64,000 bases of DNA, from positions 46,820,324 through 46,884,323 of the forward strand of contig NW_019211456.1 in the NCBI RefSeq assembly GCF_002443255.2, read 5' to 3'. The DNA is from Varroa destructor (Eukaryota > Arthropoda > Arachnida > Mesostigmata > Varroidae). Made by a program: the position numbers and the translations under genes. The notes beneath the pieces were generated by a model. That model searched no databases. It was given only the letters and a program-made list of their open reading frames with translations, and had not been told where the DNA came from. Shown here piece after piece: positions 13,776 through 26,153 of the stretch; the first letter of the stretch is position 1; every line of letters starts with the position of its first letter.

Positions 13776-15060
13776 TTATGCATTTAGCTTTTTCGTGTCC
13801 TTTTGCGGCTGGCTTTTTGTCTGAATGACGCTTGGAGCACACGCGGTTTCGTCTGCAGCCGACGCAACGTCGCCAATCGTTGCAACAGGCGTTTCCGGTT
13901 CTTTAACGGTTTTATGAGTCATCATTGATCCTAACGCTTCGGATACTGATGTCGACCTAGATGTTTTGTAGCACTGGAAGCGGTGACACCCCTAGAGTGC
14001 TCACCTCTATTGACAGCCCCACTTGTCTGGTCGTTAACTGGGTCGCCAATTGTTACATTTCAAAAGTTCCGGCTGGGATAACGACCTTCAAAAATATCTT
14101 GGAGCCACTCAAAGGCACTACTGGAGCTGCATTTGTCATTTGGTTGTTGAAAGAAAAAAGTATTCGGTCGTAATAATAGAAATTGGGACTGGGACACTTC
14201 CGTCAACGAATGTATTAGAGCTAACGATAGACCCGCGTTACTTCAATGTGCGGTTGTTCTTACCACTGGCAGCTTCATTTATATTAATATGAATTGGTGT
14301 CGTTGTATTGAAATTAACTGCGGTTACACTTTTAACGATCGGTGCATTTGCATCAATAACATCGATCTACTGACTGTTGTCGGTGGGTCGTTCAATCGTA
14401 TTAGCGGGGACTTTCACTGGGATATTTCCATTGACAGCCATAGTACCAGGTAGTGGTGTGGGCGTAGCCAACGAAGACCAGCGTGTCCAATTGTTTAACT
14501 TAATAATAACGACTTGCATAGGAATCGTTGAGTTAATGTCTGAGAAACTTGGTCCAGTGAAACCAGATGTCGCTGGCGTTTGGGTCTGTGTCGACCTTGC
14601 AGGTTTCTTGGGCTCTTCTGAACCGCCTAACGGAAAGCCTGTTGATGAAGTAGATGACGCCTCTGGTACAATCTAGCAACCCAACCCCAATATAAGGGGT
14701 CAAATAAAACATCGACGAGGGTATATAGCTATAGCAGATCCGGCAGTGAGGGATGCTTAGAGAGACCGCTGGGCATATGCAGCGGCAGAAGCAAAAGAAG
14801 CTGCGCAACCTGCGCTGGAAATATGACCGGCAGTAATATCGATGGCGGTTTTGCTTTACGACGACAGTGACTATGGCCATAGCACGTTTGGGAGCACACG
14901 TTATAACACTGAATACTTTAATAGATGTCACACCTCATTGCTGTGTTCATGCCAAGTACACCTCAGTCTGTAGCTTTGAGTTGACGCTGCGAACTTATGT
15001 ACCAAACGTGAAGGATGAGGTCAAAGAGAAAGAAAAAGGGCATCTCTGTTAGGACCAGGA
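13776..15060 (-). pseudogene. Decayed S/T/A/P-rich coding region, family unknown
   Basis: One minus-strand frame (codon high ends at positions equal to 2 mod 3) stays coding-like for long stretches. At about 14672-14380 it reads VPEASSTSSTGFPLGG, then SEEPKKPARSTQTQTPATSG, then PLPGTMAVNGNIPVKVPANT. The same frame closes with VKEPETPVATIGDVASAADE and QPQKDTKKLNA before a TAA at 13778-13776. Between these it is broken by stops, and neighbouring frames take over (AAPVVPLSGSKIFLKVVIPA at about 14139-14060). Upstream, about 14900-14700, the frame is Ala/Ser-rich with three stops. The composition suggests a disordered protein; isolated FG-type pairs (TGFPLGG, SSFTFGT) recall nucleoporins but are too few to name one. 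Best reading: a pseudogene with frameshifts. An intron-containing live gene is not excluded. Confidence 0.45.
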
Positions 15061-17300
15061 AATAGGCAACCAGGCGAGATGGGCCTAAAAAATGTTTTTC
15101 GTCCAACATCGTGTGCCAACCCCAGGGATTGATGCTGTTATAACTGCAAGCGAGCTGTCTACAGTAAGTTTTTTCTAGTCATGAATAGTGGGTTTTATTC
15201 TCCAGACAGTTGTATTTGTGCTCTATTGCTGTTAGGAGTATTTACCGACACACATCGTGGGTTGACATTCGACGAAGTACTAAAAAATACTAGAAGTTAA
15301 TGCAAGTATATGAGCCTTTTTATACATTGTTTTATAAGAGAAAGAAAAAAAGAAAAGCAAAAAAAAGCCCAAGCGGATTCGAGAACGCATAAAGGAAGTT
15401 TGAACGGGCTTTCTTAAAATGCCAGCACCTACAAAATTATAGGCCGATTATTTCCAGGCAACGTGATGTAGAGTTTCTAAGTTCATAATAGATATTGCTT
15501 TTCTTTCTGCAGATGCACGGATCATCTTTTGACGAAGTAATAAGCAGCAAAATTCTATAGAAAACCCCATGTTTGATATTATTTAAAGTCGCTTGTAGAT
15601 TAAAGTGATGAAAACCTAGGAATTATTATACATCTCTAGCTAACCCTTTATATAGTATGGGTAAAAAAAAGAGTACATAGTATGAGGAAATTAGAGGGGG
15701 GTTTCATAAAAAGTCCTCCTGTACACAGCGCCACATTTATACCAGTCCGTCGACTCAGTTAAGCGGTCGATTTTTAAAAAGCAGTGATATTTCCGATCTT
15801 TGTTGTGCTCTTTACTTGGAGCTATTAAATTGTAGTCTAGTATGTCGAGAGTTACAAATAATTTACTTTTAACTCCATGAAATACCTCTCATACGCTGGC
15901 TGTCAGAGCACAGAGCTATACTTCAGGACCAATCCCTTGTAGTCCTGCTCATTCTCAATAGAATAGCCGATTGCGATCCAAAGCACCCTTAAACCGTTAG
16001 AGCATAAGAATGAATCTATGGGCTGATACATCGAAGATTCCGTTCAAAAGAAACATTGTTGTCTTCGATTAAGTGCTACAATAGAAGGTCATGAAATATA
16101 CTCTTAAGGAATATTTGGAGAAAGAACAGTTTCCGCAACGATAAATAGCGAACGGTTTCTTTTTTGTGATTCATTTGAAACTAAGACCAATAATTCCGAA
16201 TAATTTAATTTTGATAGTTCTTGAGACTATTGCTAGATAAAAATGATGGTCTATTAGCTACATGATATTATTAGAAGCAGGCTACCTCTGCGTCTAATTT
16301 GTTGATTTTTTATAGCAAAAAAAAATCGAATATCTCGAAAAATATTGTGTTTTTTATCCAGACATCAATCAAGAGTATATCAGCACACGTATGAACAAAT
16401 ATCATTACGTCAATAAAGCAGTATCGCTTGTTAACATGAAATAATGCTGAAGATGGCTAAGAGTTGGCGCTATAGTCGTGTAGCATTTTGTTTAATAACT
16501 ACTGAAATTGCTTTGTTCCCTAACAAAGGCAATATCTTGAAATGCGAAGTACTAATAATAACAGTATCCAGTAACAGATGTTTCCTTTATTAGCAGCGTG
16601 TCTCAGAATCGCTCAAACAGAAGGGAAATTTTGCGACATCAAATCTCTTACATACACGCTCATACATAATAATAATACAATAATCGTACGCTTTTAATTA
16701 GTTAAATTAAATGAATATGAGCCATTAAAAGAAAAAAAAATACATAGATAGCATAAGGTTACTTTAATTGACAAAGGGTGATCGATTTTCCGATATAAGA
16801 ATTAAACTTAATTTGTTCTCTATATACTCGATGAAGGCCGTCTCTGGAAATGTAGGTATCATATCTGGTTATCTCCACCATGGGAAGTGGAAACTCTAAA
16901 CAGAGCTTTTACGTGCCATTCATTCTGATACCATTTATTAAAAAATGGCATATTTTTTTATGAAACATTTGGCATTACTTATAAGCTCGACTATCATTGC
17001 AGCTTTTTAATTTTAATCCTCTGACCGTGCAAGATTTACTTATTGGCAACCCATAAATCAGCTGTAATGCGTTTATTAAGAAATTCGGGATTGTCCTTGG
17101 TCGTTTGACTTGAAAAATATTTCCCTTTCCTTTAAATTTTGCGCTTCAGAATTTTTCAGACGTATGATTCCGCCTCCGCAGCCATCGAAATGAAGAAGAT
17201 ATTGTTGCGCTTATGTCAGAATTGACGTCTTATTATTATTATTATTAGTAGTATTACCGTAACGGAAATCATCATCATCACGCATTGGCTATTCACATTA
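15061..17300. other. AT-rich non-coding stretch
   Basis: No frame of note. A (TTA)n run lies at 17230-17248. Confidence 0.5.
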
Positions 17301-17417
17301 TTACCCAGTTTTTTCTGCTCGCTGGTAAAAATAAACGCCAGTATAGGCGATATATTTGAAGCGTTCAACTTCGAGGAAGCGGTAACGGATTTCATTTTGG
17401 AGAGTGAACTCTAAATT

Positions 17418-17648
17418 GTGATGGATATTATCAAACGGAGGGGGGCATTCAACAGAAGTATGATGCAATCGAGAAGAAGCAAAACTATTTACTACTACAA
17501 GTTGGGGGCGGCAACCTGCCTCTGCCTCCTGGTCTCCTTTTACTGGCTCATTAATCATTTTACAGTTCATCGCCGTTTCAAAAGCAGCGTCTGCAACGAT
17601 GCAGATTCTGCAGGAGGTCTGCAATGTGCACCAAAAGAAGATCTGTAG
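17418..17648 (+). CDS. Small putative single-pass (type II-like) membrane protein or first exon
   Basis: Seventy-six codons. A basic N-terminus (about 28 residues, IKRRGAFNRSMMQSRRSK) is followed by one hydrophobic segment LGAATCLCLLVSFYWLINHF and a short polar tail with two Cys. This layout matches the start of a type II Golgi or signal-anchored protein, but the frame closes at TAG and no downstream exon was identified. The antisense frame 17301-17624 is equally open. Uncertain. Confidence 0.2.
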   Translation: MMDIIKRRGAFNRSMMQSRRSKTIYYYKLGAATCLCLLVSFYWLINHFTVHRRFKSSVCNDADSAGGLQCAPKEDL

Positions 17649-20639
17649 TACGAATAGTAAGATTAATTGGGTAGGGGAAAAGTTAGTTATGATAACAATA
17701 AATATACATTTCTACATAGTTATCGACCTGAAGATATGGTTTTATATAAAATAGACAACAAACGATGCAGATGCTAGTTTTACCCAGCATAAGCAGAAAA
17801 AATACTCGATGTAAACCGACTGAATAGAAATGTATTAAAATTATGTTGCATCCTAGGGTGTGTCATAAAGTAAGTTCGTTCAGAAAAGCACGATAAACTT
17901 TAGCTGTAAATCGATACTGAATCTTCGAAGAGTAAGTTTGAAAACCTACCATTATGCAGCAGTGACTAGATTTGGCACAGTTTAGATTTCATATAAAAAA
18001 AAAACCCTTTTTTGTACAGAGGTAACTAACGGACTTACTTACGTACGTAGGCAACACAATGATTTGAGCAAAAGGAAAATAAGTTACTTCCATACAAAGT
18101 GACAAGTTCTATTTTGCAAAACCGATTACAACTGAATGCGAGTGTCTGGCGCTGATGGGCCAGAGTCGAAGGGTAAAACGCTTTTTCGTCATAGAAAATT
18201 CGATTTCAAAAATGAGCAAAATATTCAAATAGGCCATACAAAGGCCGAATGCATAATGTTAATGATTCATTGAATGTACTGCACTTTTTAACCAATGACG
18301 TTTATGTATGGTTGAAAGTGTGCGCTTCCAGTTTATATGCTAGAAAAAAGCCTGACGCTGTTATGAATTTAGGATTACGGATAGTACCTTTCGTATTATT
18401 AGGCTATTAAATTTAGTTAACCTAAATTTTCAATTGACTCTATCTATAAAAACGGCTTCTTTAAACATTTTGCTTAGGGAATCACTTGAAGTTCTAACTA
18501 CGTGCTTCGTAATATGATTCTGTTCCATTGATAGGATTTAAAAAAAAAAGAAAAATAAAAAGGTTGATAGGACTGTAATGTAATGAAAACTGCGGCAGGC
18601 TCCGTGCTTTTTTAGATAGAATGTCCCTTTCAACAGTTTGTTTTCAAATGTTTGAAAATTTTTTGGTTTTTCTGCTTAATTAACAACTGAGAGCCCCTAG
18701 AGCTGAACATAAACCAATAACGTATAAGCATTATTGCGACATTATATTTTTATAGAGCAAACCATAACTTAGTCAGATTAGAATAATTCTGAGACGATCT
18801 GTTATATAAATAGAGTTAGATCAGTTTCTTCTATCTTCTAAGACTTCTACTAAGTACATCTTCACCTGACTGGAGCACAAATTCAGGATCGTGTTGGCAA
18901 TGAACAGATGGGATATTACCTATTCAAGATGATCGCAACGCCAACGTAATCATTTTTTTAGCTTTTATATTTGTGCTTGAAGACCAAGATGTGGTCATTA
19001 AGATATAGAGGCGAAGGTTCGTGGATCGTATGAAACATTCTGCACAAGCATAGCGTCTGAATGGACATTGTAAAATCTTCGTAATTGTTATAATTACAAG
19101 GGCATTAGTGCTCTTAGCTAGTTAAGAATATGCATTAACTGCATAAAGTTACGTGCACTAACGATAACTTCTGCACGGATTAAATACGCTATTGTAATTA
19201 TTTGAGTTAAAATTGATTGAATTAACGCTAAACCTCACAGAACTCACCTGTAGTTCCTACTGCGCCAGATCATAATCGCCGATCCTCAAAAGAAAAATTA
19301 CCCTTTAAGTACACGTAGATTTTGGATGACACCTTAAAAGCTTGATACGATATGGTAACGTTTAAATGAGTAAATCTCTAAAAAAATTGCAAATGGTCAA
19401 ATAGGATGCTACAGGTGGGTTTGGTGTTCAGCTTATTTTTAAATCTTTTCACTGTGATTCATTACATTTCTTTGGAACATCTTTGGCTAGACACATCATT
19501 GTAATAATGTTTCGTTTTCTCCTAATGTGCTTCGTGCTAATGTAAGGCCACGTAGTAGTAACTTCCGTACAGCTTTGTATGAACCAGTATACACGGACAC
19601 CCGATACACGCTACGTTACCCTTGCTGACCCACCGCAACGCAAAGTACTGGCCAATGTATCGACTAATACTCCGCATTTTCTCAGTGTTGCTTTCCGAGC
19701 AATTCCGGATGCTCTTTCATGGGCTTAATTACTTCATTGGACCCAATCAGTTTATTAGTAGACAACTACAAATCAGCGTATGTGAAATTCGACATACTGG
19801 GCTCTAGCGTTCACGTCCATTAACAAATCGTATAGTAGATTTTATTTTCATGTTGAAACGGCACGAAACGTATCTAATATGAAACTATCGAATTAAGTTG
19901 TAGTTACAAGAAGCGATTACTGGATGCGCATATATTATAAGTTCCGTAAAACACCCGTTTGTTCTAAGTAGACGAACTGTATCACCTGCCCATGTCCTTG
20001 TAGCTTCTAAATTTAACTTAAGTTTGAAATTAACTACAGTTGATTGCTGTGAATAACAACTTCGGAACCGGAAGTTCTGTAAGAATGTTGGTTGAACGTT
20101 AAATGTTAATAAGGCCAAAAGTAATACTTTGCAACAAATCAGCATTTGTTTTCGATGAAAGCCCTAGTCCTAATACGAACAAAGGTAATGCGTTTAGTAT
20201 ACTATAGATTTCACGCAGCATCTATTGTTTGACTGTATCTACAATGATCATTTAAATGCCGCAGTATGAAAGTGACAAGATGCTATATTTAGCATACTAT
20301 CGGCTATGTAGAAAACCTCCAGCTGTTATAAATTACTGTCAAATAAAAATGCCCGGAACAGCTGTATTGAGACCGCCTGATAAACGGAATCATCTTCACT
20401 TTAGCACAATGACCCTATACGATCCGGTCGCGTCGAAACGAAATGTTTTAGTTAAAGTTATATTTACTTTAGCTCTCTCCCACACTGCAAATAACTTCTG
20501 ATCGAGAAATGGCACCGTATAATGTTAACTACGTTCCTTTTCGCGAAAAGTAGCACACACGTATGGTTTTATTGGTTTAATTCCTCTTTCTGAATGAACG
20601 CTCACGATTTTTGTAGCTGAAATTGAGTTTATAATGAAA
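17649..20639. other. AT-rich non-coding stretch
   Basis: Only short unsupported frames (61-86 codons). A 14-base palindrome CTTTTCGCGAAAAG lies at 20537-20550. No gene seen. Confidence 0.45.
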
Positions 20640-22220
20640 GGCCCGGATCATTTTCAAACTATTGATTGAGATGGCTGATCGCGTACAAGCACTGACCAAG
20701 CGGCCAAATAGAGTGGCAAAATCGGCCGATGTGGTTCCGGAAAAGCCTGACGCTGATCAGTGGATTGCAGAGAACGAGCGACCTGTTGCTTTACAATCCT
20801 ACCTCGGCTGGGACCGAGGAACTAGGTTAAATGGTGTTAACAGCTGCTAGCGAAGACAATGGTAAAGTGAGACTGCCTTGTCGTAAGCGTCTGTCGTTAA
20901 GCAACTCCTCGAAGGCTTTACTGCAGTTAGCGTAGTGCGGTATCTGCTGGCGTGTGGAGCTTATACGCGAGACAGTCAGGCCTCTTGCTGCTTGCGACTC
21001 AGCGTTCTCATTGGATCGAACCGCTCTAAAGTCATGCAGTCGTTCGAATGGGGCCGCTCATTCGCTGTAGTGATTATTTCTACAAGGAGTACCAAGACTC
21101 ACAGAACCCATGCGGCTTATTGAACACTGGAGGCCGAGATTGCTCTGCTTACTCTATTAACGGAAATGATACCCAAACAAAGAAACCCGGGTCTACGTTC
21201 GCCTTCTACAAAATACAATATTTTTAATTGGTAATCGCACATGACAGTAAGGCTTGCTTCTAGCAGGCGTTCTTCGTTACTAACCGGGAACATTACTTCA
21301 ATCGGTCCCGTTTGAGGTCGGCTGCAGAGCAACAGGTAGCTTTATGTACCTACTCACTTTGAAGGCAGCCAAGCAGTGAAGGGATTGACGGCGACATGGG
21401 CCCGTACGAATTCACATGGGACAAGGGAAAAAAGAATAATCATCGTCACGATGCGCATAAAAAGCCAAAAATAGAGCGTTCAAGCTGCTCTGGTTAGGAA
21501 ACGACTGGGTCTGCTTAGTCCATTTCAATATATACATGTGTCCGCGTCATCTCGGTCGCAGTAGCATCAGGTTGTTCTGCTGTAAAACCTTGTACGGTTT
21601 TGGCTTGTAAAGAAAACGTTCCGCGGCATACAGCGGGCGTCAGAACGCTCCAACTGACGGCATGAAAACCTGGCATTAATCTTAGCACTGCTGGATCTCT
21701 CTATGACTATGAATAAAGTACCGAGAGCCGGATGGCGCGCACGGTCTAGGTAATAATTAAAGTAAGTACAGACTTTATTATAGTAAAGGCTAGCAAAGGC
21801 ATTTTTTTACACATTAGACAGCTTGAAATTTTTTGAAAACTATTCTTGGTTGGTTTGACAGGAATTAAATAACTCTTCTGCGACATGCGTAGCCACTTTA
21901 ATAAATGTATTTCACAAGCTCACAGATATAGCAAGTAATATAAAGTTCATAGCTTGTGTACAAGTCAATTCATCATTTTACCACAATGCCATCTAGCAAT
22001 GTGCCACCAGTAATATTTTGCACAATGGGTTGGATGACATAGTTGGGTCTGGCGAACTATGCATCCTGAGGTTGCTCTCGCTGCTGGCGTGCCGTCCACA
22101 AATCTGTAAAGCTGTCCTGACAAACGTACATCCGTGTTGTACGCAACTGTTAGACGAAAAGACGAAGAAGTCATTGGTAGAAGGAATATACAAGTGACAT
22201 TTGCAATGCGTTCCACATAC
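20640..22220 (-). pseudogene. GC-rich island with fragmentary coding frames, family unknown
   Basis: GC is clearly above the flanks. Minus-strand open pieces: 20827-21057 (77 codons, including SRISSTRQQIPHYANCSKAF and FEELLNDRRLRQGS); 21117-21332 (TGPIEVMFPVSNEERLLEAS); about 21515-21690 (GFHAVSWSVLTPAV and AEQPDATATEMTR); and about 21970-22045 (NYVIQPIVQNITGGTLLDGI). They lie in different frames, and I could not join them by a consistent set of splice sites. A plus-strand frame at 20662-20850 (62 residues) overlaps the first. This could be a decayed gene or transposon. No domain recognised. Confidence 0.3.
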
Positions 22221-23333
22221 AGCAGCCTATTCTAAGGCCAACACCTAACTCAGCATGTCCTCCAAACACTTCTGACGACAACACAAATTTGACGCTCTTG
22301 TTGGCAAGACTATTGAATTCTTAAGTGCATGCATAACCCAGCTGCGCTGGGCGTGCTGTCGACCTAGTCGGCCTTGCTAGCCGAATCCACGATATACAGT
22401 ACCCCACTTTCCTTTCGCTTCTTTTCTGTTGTCCGCTGCTGATCGTTGTGCTCTCGTCTAGCATTTTGGTCTTTGCATTTGTCCAGAGTAGACAAAAATA
22501 GACAGAAGGTAAACTTAGAATCTCCTCGCAGCTCTTATCGTCCCTGTCAACGGAACTATTCTGCATAAAAACACAAGATTTTGCTGCAGTCCTAGATTTT
22601 TCTTATCTAATGAACCTAATAATCCTTGCTAGCCCAGTCCCTATCTAGCCGCCTTTAGCGTCACATAGCAAGACAGATTCATATCGAACCGCAATAGTGT
22701 GTTTTTGTCTGTTACTGTATTTCTGTCGGTATAATTCTGTGACTGCAGCAACGAGGCATACTAGCGTGGATCCAATGATTACTATGTGTATATGCGATAA
22801 TATCCGTCAACAATCTCCGACTGAAGGGAATGCAATAAAGCCTTCGAGAGTTCTGCTAAATGAAGCTTGGTCAAGTATATGTCAAATGACGAAATGTCGA
22901 ACTTGTGTTTATAACATTTAAAGCGTTGTATTTGTATGTAATCATATGAAACTGAAATGAACAAATACTGTTTGATGTGAAACACACGTGTTTTTGTGTT
23001 TACGGTACGCTTCCCCAGCATACTCTTCATGCAATTAGATTCAATATATGTTGAGGAAAAGCTCTTCATGCGAGCCTTCTATACTGTGTTTAACATCTTT
23101 TTTAAATCATTCTCCTCTAACTGTAATCTAGAAACCTAAAAATCTAGCACCGTAATTCTCTTCTTTCTTTGCGAAAGACTTCAACTAAGCCCCACAATAA
23201 ATACTATAGTTCTTCCTCGTAATGACCCCGCCTAGCAGTGATTTTAAAGCACTATTTTAAATATAATCGACAAATCCCGCTTGCTGTATAGCCTCTTTAA
23301 GCGTTTTGGTTTTTTTTGCAGAACTCTCTTCGA
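22221..23333. other. No gene seen
   Basis: Short frames on both strands (up to 95 codons) without domains; AT content rises towards 23300. Confidence 0.4.
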
Positions 23334-23990
23334 TCAGTCGTCCAGAGAAGACTCGCTGCCCACCTGCTCCCCTGACATGCCCAACATGAATGTAACTGAA
23401 TCAGCGTCAGTCACTGAGCTGATTTTTTAAATTTTGCTTTTAAAAAAGACAAGTTTTGAAGATAACTATGACTCGTCGCTGGCTTCCATCAGCTTCGGGC
23501 TCCTTTATGTTGTAGCGCAAGTACAGATCCTTGAAGTACGCTGCCTTGCAAATCTTGTTTCTTGCCTTTTTATCAGTATTCCTTACCAGCTATGGTAAAC
23601 CCTCTTCGGGCTGATCGAGTACTCGATTGGGATCGCTGGACGGGATTGGCTGGATCGAGCCACCCATTACCCGCGTTCGTCGATTTGCTATACGGTAGTA
23701 GAACTCTGGATCGTTGTTAACGCCGTGTCAATGATGATAAGATGGGCTCGTTTTCGTTGATCGGCTTCGAGGTGCATCGCGCTTACACAAAGACAGGTGA
23801 TGTGATGAGAGACACATTTACTAGCCAATTCAGTTGTTTGAGGGCGAGACTAACGCCTGGTAGTAACGGTGGCTATACTAAAACTTGCAGAGGTTTATCA
23901 TATCAGGGACCTAATAACCCTGCGGAACTGTTTAGGTCTCTGGGTTGTATATTAATATCGAGGATTTTCTACTACCGCAGATAGGCTAAG
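23334..23990 (-). pseudogene. Decayed coding region, minus strand, family unknown
   Basis: The frame 23727-23440 reads as ordinary protein for about 90 codons: NNDPEFYYRIANRRTRVMGG, then IQPIPSSDPNRVLDQPEEG, an in-frame TAG at 23592-23590, then KKARNKICKAAYFKDLYLRY and NIKEPEADGSQRRVIV, with a TAA at 23442. A second frame, 23425-23334, reads VTDADSVTFMLGMSGEQVGS then ESSLDD and a TGA; it looks like a C-terminus. Upstream (23990-23740) another frame is Leu- and Pro-rich with stops. GC at third positions is high in these frames. The stop and frame changes argue for a pseudogene, but short introns are possible (GTAAGG follows the TAG). On the plus strand a strong polypyrimidine-CAG acceptor ends at about 23320; the overlapping plus frame is also open for about 38 codons. 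Confidence 0.4.
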
Positions 23991-25622
23991 TTTGCGTTTA
24001 TCTTATTTGTGAATTAAGTAAATTAGCACATGGCTACGATATCAAAAACTATTAACTCAATATTAGGATCATTCTGTTGGAGTACCTAAGCACTCTTCGC
24101 AAACGTAAACCTCTCAAAAATTCTCTCTATTACACTAATGTCTTCTCATATACCTACAATAGGAAGCCTTTGCTTTCTTCAAATAATAGTCTTTACTAGA
24201 CATACGACAAGATAAAATCGTTCATCATAATCCTACTAGGTCCATCATTAGGCGCCAGGAGGCGTTCCTAACACAATGAATAGATTTCTATGATTTGCTT
24301 TATTGGTGAAAGCTCGGAGGGCTACCTCACTTACGTATTGGCAGACGAGGTGCCTGGCGGTATGAATCGTGCACGATGCCAGAAGTATGAATAACGGTCG
24401 CTTCGCCTGTTCACTATTATTGCATTCGAAACTGATGTTTTTAAAACCTGTACGTACACTCAAAGCCTACATGATCGATGGAGTTTAATCTACAGAACCG
24501 CTAGAGCTTGCCAATCGGAAGTTCATCCTTCATTGGGCAACACCAAATCTCCCGAAGGCGGAGCTTTGTGAGTACAATCAGACCTTGCCGCGTGAGTTTC
24601 ATAGATATGTCGGCTTGTGTCGAACGATTCGACCAACATTGCGACTTTACTTGCTTCTTCATGGAGCGCTGTCCACGATGGCAAAAAGAGTAAGAATATT
24701 TTTAAGCTAGAATAAGGGTACTAAATTGGCTCAAACAAATTAACATAGCTAATATGAAGTAGCCGGTCGCACGCTTACCTTAAATGTTGCCACGAAGATT
24801 ACCAACAAAACGTATCACGATTGTTAAGGATCGAAAACGCTGGGATATATGGAAGCCGGGTAATAGCGGTCATGCAAGGGTGGATGAGGAGTCATTTATG
24901 CTGATACTTGGAATCATAAAAAGCTGCCAGTGTTCACACTAGCGCCCTTTAATCGTGGCCTATGCCCTTATAAAAACTCATTGTAGATATTGCCTTAAGC
25001 TCAATACGCGGTGGTATTCCACGTACTGAACTGAAATTAGTAATTCGAATAAAAGAAAAACTATAAACAAACGCAATTTTTAAATCTAAGAAAATATACA
25101 GCATGAAAAAAGGTGACTGAGTGTGAGCTCTTTCACTCATCTCATACATATACGGGTGAAGGTTTGTAAGCATTTGTCAGTGCATCTGTGTTCCTGTTTA
25201 CATTAGCCACGCCTATGTTTTCTTTCCCGATACCTACTCCTATAGTAAATATTGCAAATATAAGTACAACTATACATAATTATCAAATAAAATTCAATTT
25301 GATGTATCTGTCAAAGAGTCTAGTTGCGTATACCTACAATCAATATATTGTGAGGCTATCACTAGGTTAAGGGCTAATTATACTGTATAAGTTATAGGCT
25401 CAACAAGTCAAAGTGTTCTGATCGCACCACGAGATTTCCGCTCTGGAACATTGCGATGGCTACCAGACAGTATGCTTGGTTGTATTCCTATCTTTAGTAA
25501 CGAAGTACGTGCCGTGGCTGAAATCCGAACAGCAGGACTAACAGCAGCATCAAGGGCAAAGCTGATGTCGCCACCCTCTTCTTTAAATCTTCCCTTTCAA
25601 GTGTTCGTTTTTGTTCCGAACC
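23991..25622. other. No gene seen
   Basis: AT-rich. A minus frame at 24463-24248 (71 codons, TARHLVCQYVSEVALRAFTN) is protein-like but too short to call. Confidence 0.4.
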
Positions 25623-25814
25623 TTATCTTCTGAAGCCAACGAGGATCGGTATTCGATATCGCTTTCCCTGATCCTTCACCTTGGTGCGGCATCGAAGACA
25701 GCGAAATCTGGCGGCGGGATCGGCAGCCTTTCCCATCTCGAAGTCGTCTCGAAATGGCGTGTCCTCCGAGATCAAGGGGTCTGCCCACCGACATTGTCGG
25801 AAAATAACAAACTC
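25623..25814 (-). CDS. Open coding-like segment with a CxxC pair, unknown
   Basis: Sixty-three codons open between stops on the minus strand, hydrophilic with a natural amino-acid mix: DPLISEDTPFRDDFEMGKAA then RFRCLRCRTKVKDQGKRYR and IPILVGFRR before TAA. One CxxC pair with basic neighbours could be half of a zinc-binding site. There is no ATG at its start, so it would be an exon or a fragment. Plus-strand frames over the same bases (25451-25884) are also open, and the true strand is uncertain. Not recognised. Confidence 0.22.
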   Translation of the reverse strand, partial: EFVIFRQCRWADPLISEDTPFRDDFEMGKAADPAARFRCLRCRTKVKDQGKRYRIPILVGFRR

Positions 25815-26117
25815 CTATCGTATATCAAATTTTAGGATGAATTGTCCACACAAGGAAAATCCTGACAAGGCTCGGCGATCGTAAGGTAGCACTTTGCATC
25901 TACTCAAATAGATCTTGTTTCCAAGATCCAACTTCAAGAATAGTTAAAACGAGCTTGAAGAAATAAAAGACAGTCAATCTGCTATACTGAGATGAAAAAA
26001 ATGATCATCTAGCATTAGAATAAAGAAAAACCTAGAGAGATCATGCGTAGTATACATATGGGTCAAAAAATGGTGTGCATACTTTTTCTGTACATTTCAT
26101 ATGTTTTCTTTATAGTC

Positions 26118-26153
<36 letters not shown>

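Noticed and set aside
15250..15550. Two similar TTYGACGAAGTA strings about 260 bases apart, the second after a good acceptor
   Set aside because: The match is only about a dozen bases and the following frames close within a few codons.
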